Positions 6,445 to 10,223 of a stretch of 10,223 nt of DNA are shown here, one piece after another (the first letter of the stretch is position 1; each line of letters opens with the position of its first letter). This DNA is from Planctomycetaceae bacterium (GTDB lineage: Bacteria; Planctomycetota; Planctomycetia; Planctomycetales; Planctomycetaceae). The translations under genes were made by a program, and so were the position numbers. The notes below the pieces were generated by a model. It was not told the origin of the DNA, searched no databases, and saw only the letters and a list, made by a program, of their open reading frames with translations. The DNA lies in the NCBI GenBank assembly GCA_020426065.1, contig JAGQQT010000111.1, positions 1 to 10,223 of the forward strand, in the 5' to 3' direction.

Positions 6445-6858
6445 ATGTACTCCACTCCCATCCTGGCCAACATCCTCTCGGAAGCTTCACGTTTCAGCCG
6501 GGAATACGCGGACCTCGATTATACACTGATGATGATTGGTGGTATCGCAATCCTGGTCGTCATGGGAGTGATTCTCTATCTGCTGGACCGGATCTCCCGG
6601 AAAAGTGCTGTCCAGACTGATCATAAGCAGACTTCAGCACTGGAACTGCTTCGTAACGAGCTGAACCTGTCCGATCAGGATGTGGATATCATCAGTTCGG
6701 TGGCCAAACATCTGGAACTTCCTGCTGTCGAATTATTGTTTGTCGATCCTGAACTCTGGAAAGAAGAAACCATCCACCGCCCGCATTTGTCTCCTGCGAT
6801 TACAACCGTCATGAACAAACTGTTTGGCGAACAGATCACCGCAGACAGTCTCAGCTGA
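6445..6858 (+). CDS. Small single-pass membrane protein, function unknown
   Basis: This 137-residue protein is not a family I can name. Residues about 1-26 are a polar N-terminus. One strongly hydrophobic helix spans about 27-47 (core MMIGGIAILVVMGVILYLL), followed by DRISRK, whose basic residues suggest the C-terminal part faces the cytoplasm. Residues about 63-130 look like a small soluble helical domain containing ELNLSDQDVDIISSVAKHL and LPAVELLFVDPELW. The start is supported by AGGG 7 nt upstream, overlapping the stop codon of the HEAT gene, and by the 3-nt gap, indicating translational coupling. The layout suggests that the cytoplasmic HEAT protein is brought to this membrane anchor (inference). 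No terminator is obvious in the 213 nt before fumC. Confidence 0.72.
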   Translation: MYSTPILANILSEASRFSREYADLDYTLMMIGGIAILVVMGVILYLLDRISRKSAVQTDHKQTSALELLRNELNLSDQDVDIISSVAKHLELPAVELLFVDPELWKEETIHRPHLSPAITTVMNKLFGEQITADSLS

Positions 6859-6981
6859 GATTGGTAGTTCGATTTTGCAGGCTCTTTCTTATCCCCAGCC
6901 CCAGAATCTCCTGTACTCTGCTTTGTCGGACCCGGAAAACCTGTTCGGTCCCGTGCCTTTCTGGTTCGCTCTCGCTAAAAT

Positions 6982-7030
6982 CAGCAGAAATCATTAACAC
7001 TGCTGGAATGTCATCATTCGCAAGACATTC
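6982..7030 (+). repeat. Two inverted repeats in the fumC leader
   Basis: CAGCAG (6982-6987) pairs with CTGCTG (7000-7005), and immediately after it GAATGTC (7006-7012) pairs with GACATTC (7024-7030). Both pairs are perfect, with 12-nt and 11-nt loops, and they lie 42-90 nt before the fumC start. No T-run follows, so they are not a terminator. They may be a leader structure or an operator. The rest of 6859-7071 shows nothing further except the fumC ribosome binding site. Confidence 0.3.
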
Positions 7031-7071
7031 TCCATTGCACCATTTGACCAGTCATTCAAGAGGAGACACTG

Positions 7072-8499
<1,428 letters not shown>

Positions 8500-8533
8500 T
8501 TTCCATCTCGCTATTGCAGCATCGCTTCTGGAC

Positions 8534-9565
8534 TTACAGCAGGCTGTTGATCTGCTGGATGTACCAGAAGAAGATGCTGAATACGACGAAGATGATAAAC
8601 CCTGCCACGATCAGCCAGACCAGCCAGCCAATCGCTCCGGCCAGTGCCTGCAGGGAGCGTCGGGCTCGGTCTTCGAATTCGGGTCCGAGTCGGTGCAGCA
8701 TTTCCGGCACCGTGCCGGCAGTTTCGCCTACGTGAATCATCTCAATCACTTCCAGAGGAAACAGATTCGACGCTCTCAGTGCTTCGGTCACCGTGTCTCC
8801 CTGCTCAATCCATTGAGAAATACGCGGCCCCATGAGGATGAATTGACCATTACTGGTTGCCCGGGTTGCCGCGTCAATGCTTTCCTGAATTGCCATGCCA
8901 GATTCCTGGGTCAAATGATAGGCCCAGGCAAAGCGGGCAATCGCGAAAGAACGCATGCAATGCCCCAGCACGGGAACTCGCATGAGAAATCCATCCAGGT
9001 AAGACTGCCCGAAAATGGACGCCCGTGCGAAGCGGTAGGCCAGAAACAGGATAATCGCTGTGCCAAAGACCATCCCCAGCCAGATCAAAGCCCCTTCTGT
9101 TCCCGTGAGGCCCCATCCCAGTATATCAATGGGATCTCCGCCCCGGCTCTCGGCAATCCATCCCAGCAGGAAGATCAAGCCGGCAATGACAAACACAGCC
9201 ATCACCAGTTGAATGACCGGCCAGGCAATCGAGGAATAAAAATCTTTTCGCAAACGCAGCAGATTATCGTAATGTTCAGCCAGCCCTTTGAGCACTTCGG
9301 GCAGGGAGCCGGTCCGCTCCCCCACATCAACCATGTTGACCATCAGCGGGGGAAACAGGTCCTGATCTTTCAGAGCGGTGGCAATGTCCATGCCCTTTTC
9401 AATTTCCTGGGCAATCTGCCGAGTCGCAGTTCTTACACTAGAATCGGCGGCCTTCTCTCCGGAGATCTGAAACGCTTTTCGGGCCGAGACCCCGGTGTCG
9501 AGCAAAGTGCTGAGCGACCGGCATAACAGAGAAAGCGGTTTGAGTGACAGCGATTTCCCGAACAT
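8534..9565 (-). CDS. Type II secretion system F-type inner-membrane protein (GspF/PilC family)
   Basis: This 343-residue protein has two T2SSF domains, about residues 11-133 and 205-327. Each carries the family hallmark after a Phe-Pro: FPPLMVNMVDVGERTGSLPEVL-like at 71-92 and FPLEVIEMIHVGETAGTVPEML-like at 269-290. Three hydrophobic segments (about 113-138, 157-178 and 308-334) fit the GspF/PilC topology. In type II secretion and type IV pilus systems this is the polytopic platform protein that works with the assembly ATPase. At 343 residues it is shorter than typical GspF (about 400) because most of the N-terminal cytoplasmic extension is absent. The ATG at 9565 follows the yidC stop by 5 nt, and its AAAAGG ribosome binding site lies in the last codons of yidC, so the two are likely co-transcribed and coupled. 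No other secretion gene is in view, so whether it serves type II secretion, pili or another system is open. Confidence 0.88.
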   Translation of the reverse strand: MFGKSLSLKPLSLLCRSLSTLLDTGVSARKAFQISGEKAADSSVRTATRQIAQEIEKGMDIATALKDQDLFPPLMVNMVDVGERTGSLPEVLKGLAEHYDNLLRLRKDFYSSIAWPVIQLVMAVFVIAGLIFLLGWIAESRGGDPIDILGWGLTGTEGALIWLGMVFGTAIILFLAYRFARASIFGQSYLDGFLMRVPVLGHCMRSFAIARFAWAYHLTQESGMAIQESIDAATRATSNGQFILMGPRISQWIEQGDTVTEALRASNLFPLEVIEMIHVGETAGTVPEMLHRLGPEFEDRARRSLQALAGAIGWLVWLIVAGFIIFVVFSIFFWYIQQINSLL

Positions 9566-9570
9566 CGCAG

Positions 9571-10223
9571 TTACCTTTTGGATTTACCCCTGTTTTTGCC
9601 GCCCTGCATTCGATTTGGATCTGTACCACGGTTGGGTTTCTTCTGACCAGGATTGGCGGCCGCATCCAATGCTCCCAGCGTATCCTTCAGCCAGCTCGAT
9701 TTGGGAGGAGTTTCGGGGGCGGGTGCCGGTTTCTTTTCCGGATTCACTTTAGGTGGTTCCGCTCCACCGGGAGTGCCATGCACCCCTTTCCAGTCCAGCA
9801 TTTTTCGTTCGGCGACTGCCCAGAGTGACGAGGCGATAAAGTAAATACACAGTCCGGCCGGCATGCGATAAAACATGAAACCGATCACGATCATCATGTA
9901 GCCCATCATCTTCTGCTGCATCGCCTGCTCTTCGTTGGCCGCTGGAGGAGCGAACATTTTCTGCTGCAAAATCATGAGGCCGACAGAAATGATCGGCAGC
10001 AGGTTGAAATCCTGTCCCAGCCAGGGAATGGCAAACGGCATTCGGAACATCTGATCGGGAGCGGCCAGGTTATCAATCCACAGAAACTGGGCCATACGCA
10101 GGTCAACAGAAGTGTAGAGTGCCTGGTACAGAGCGAAGAAGATCGGAATCTGGAGCAGCATGGGCAGACAGCCGGAGAAAAAGCCGCTTTCCTTCATCAG
10201 GTCCATCTGGGCTTTGGCCAGTT
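9571..10223 (-). CDS. yidC: Membrane protein insertase YidC/Oxa1/Alb3 family, C-terminal part, cut by window edge
   Basis: YidC inserts and folds inner-membrane proteins, alone or with SecYEG. About 216 C-terminal residues are visible; the frame stays open through the right edge, so the ATG at 10206 is internal. The conserved core is clear: SGCLPMLLQIPIFFALYQALY (first visible membrane segment), the loop VDLRMAQFLWIDNLAAPD, LLPIISVGLMILQQKM, and MMGYMMIVIGFMFYRMPAGLCIYFIASSLWAV. These match the YidC positions GGCFPLLIQMPIF, APFALWIHDLSAQD and PSGLVLYYIVSN of E. coli. After ERKMLDWKG comes a tail of about 70 residues, Pro-rich at first and then strongly basic, ending RGKSKR. Similar basic tails in Oxa1 and in planctomycete YidC are reported to bind ribosomes. 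The gspF-like gene follows after 5 nt. Confidence 0.93.
   Translation of the reverse strand, partial: LAKAQMDLMKESGFFSGCLPMLLQIPIFFALYQALYTSVDLRMAQFLWIDNLAAPDQMFRMPFAIPWLGQDFNLLPIISVGLMILQQKMFAPPAANEEQAMQQKMMGYMMIVIGFMFYRMPAGLCIYFIASSLWAVAERKMLDWKGVHGTPGGAEPPKVNPEKKPAPAPETPPKSSWLKDTLGALDAAANPGQKKPNRGTDPNRMQGGKNRGKSKR

Noticed and set aside
8693..9526. 277-codon plus-strand open frame over the gspF-like gene
   Set aside because: It is antisense to a complete T2SSF protein with both domain hallmarks; its translation is rich in His, Gln and Arg, typical of a shadow frame.

Overview
The window looks like chromosomal DNA of a planctomycete, most likely a Gimesia-like member of the Planctomycetaceae. 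This is an inference from gene content: a secreted DUF4159 protein with terpenoid-cyclase-like repeats, a secreted protein with 50 cysteines that also carries HEAT repeats, a HEAT-repeat gene paired with a small membrane protein, and a YidC with a long basic C-terminal tail. Base composition is close to balanced and only slightly GC-rich by eye. I see no mobile elements, phage genes, tRNA, rRNA or CRISPR.

Layout. The left block (1-2817) reads on the minus strand. A large exported DUF4159 protein (394-2817) is followed 66 nt downstream by the start of a NagA-type N-acetylglucosamine-6-phosphate deacetylase (1-327), which runs off the left edge. A 638-nt non-coding, divergent region (2818-3455) separates this block from a plus-strand gene for an exported, extremely cysteine-rich protein (3456-4577). 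After that gene comes a structured 253-nt gap with a strong intrinsic terminator (4730-4770). Next is a tightly linked pair: a 536-residue HEAT-repeat protein (4831-6441) and a 137-residue single-pass membrane protein (6445-6858). A class II fumarase (7072-8499) follows with its own ribosome binding site. The right block is on the minus strand and convergent with fumC: the C-terminal part of the YidC membrane insertase (9571 to the right edge), then 5 nt later a GspF-type secretion membrane protein (8534-9565).

Function. Fumarase (TCA cycle), NagA (amino-sugar recycling) and YidC (membrane protein insertion) are housekeeping genes. The others are lineage-type proteins with no assigned role. 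Two of them, the DUF4159 protein and the Cys-rich protein, are predicted to be exported, and they flank the same long divergent intergenic region. The least explained parts are the Cys-rich protein with its in-register DGCC repeat, the structured gap that ends in the terminator, and the HEAT/membrane-protein pair. I found no clear evidence of a new multi-gene defence or mobile system here.
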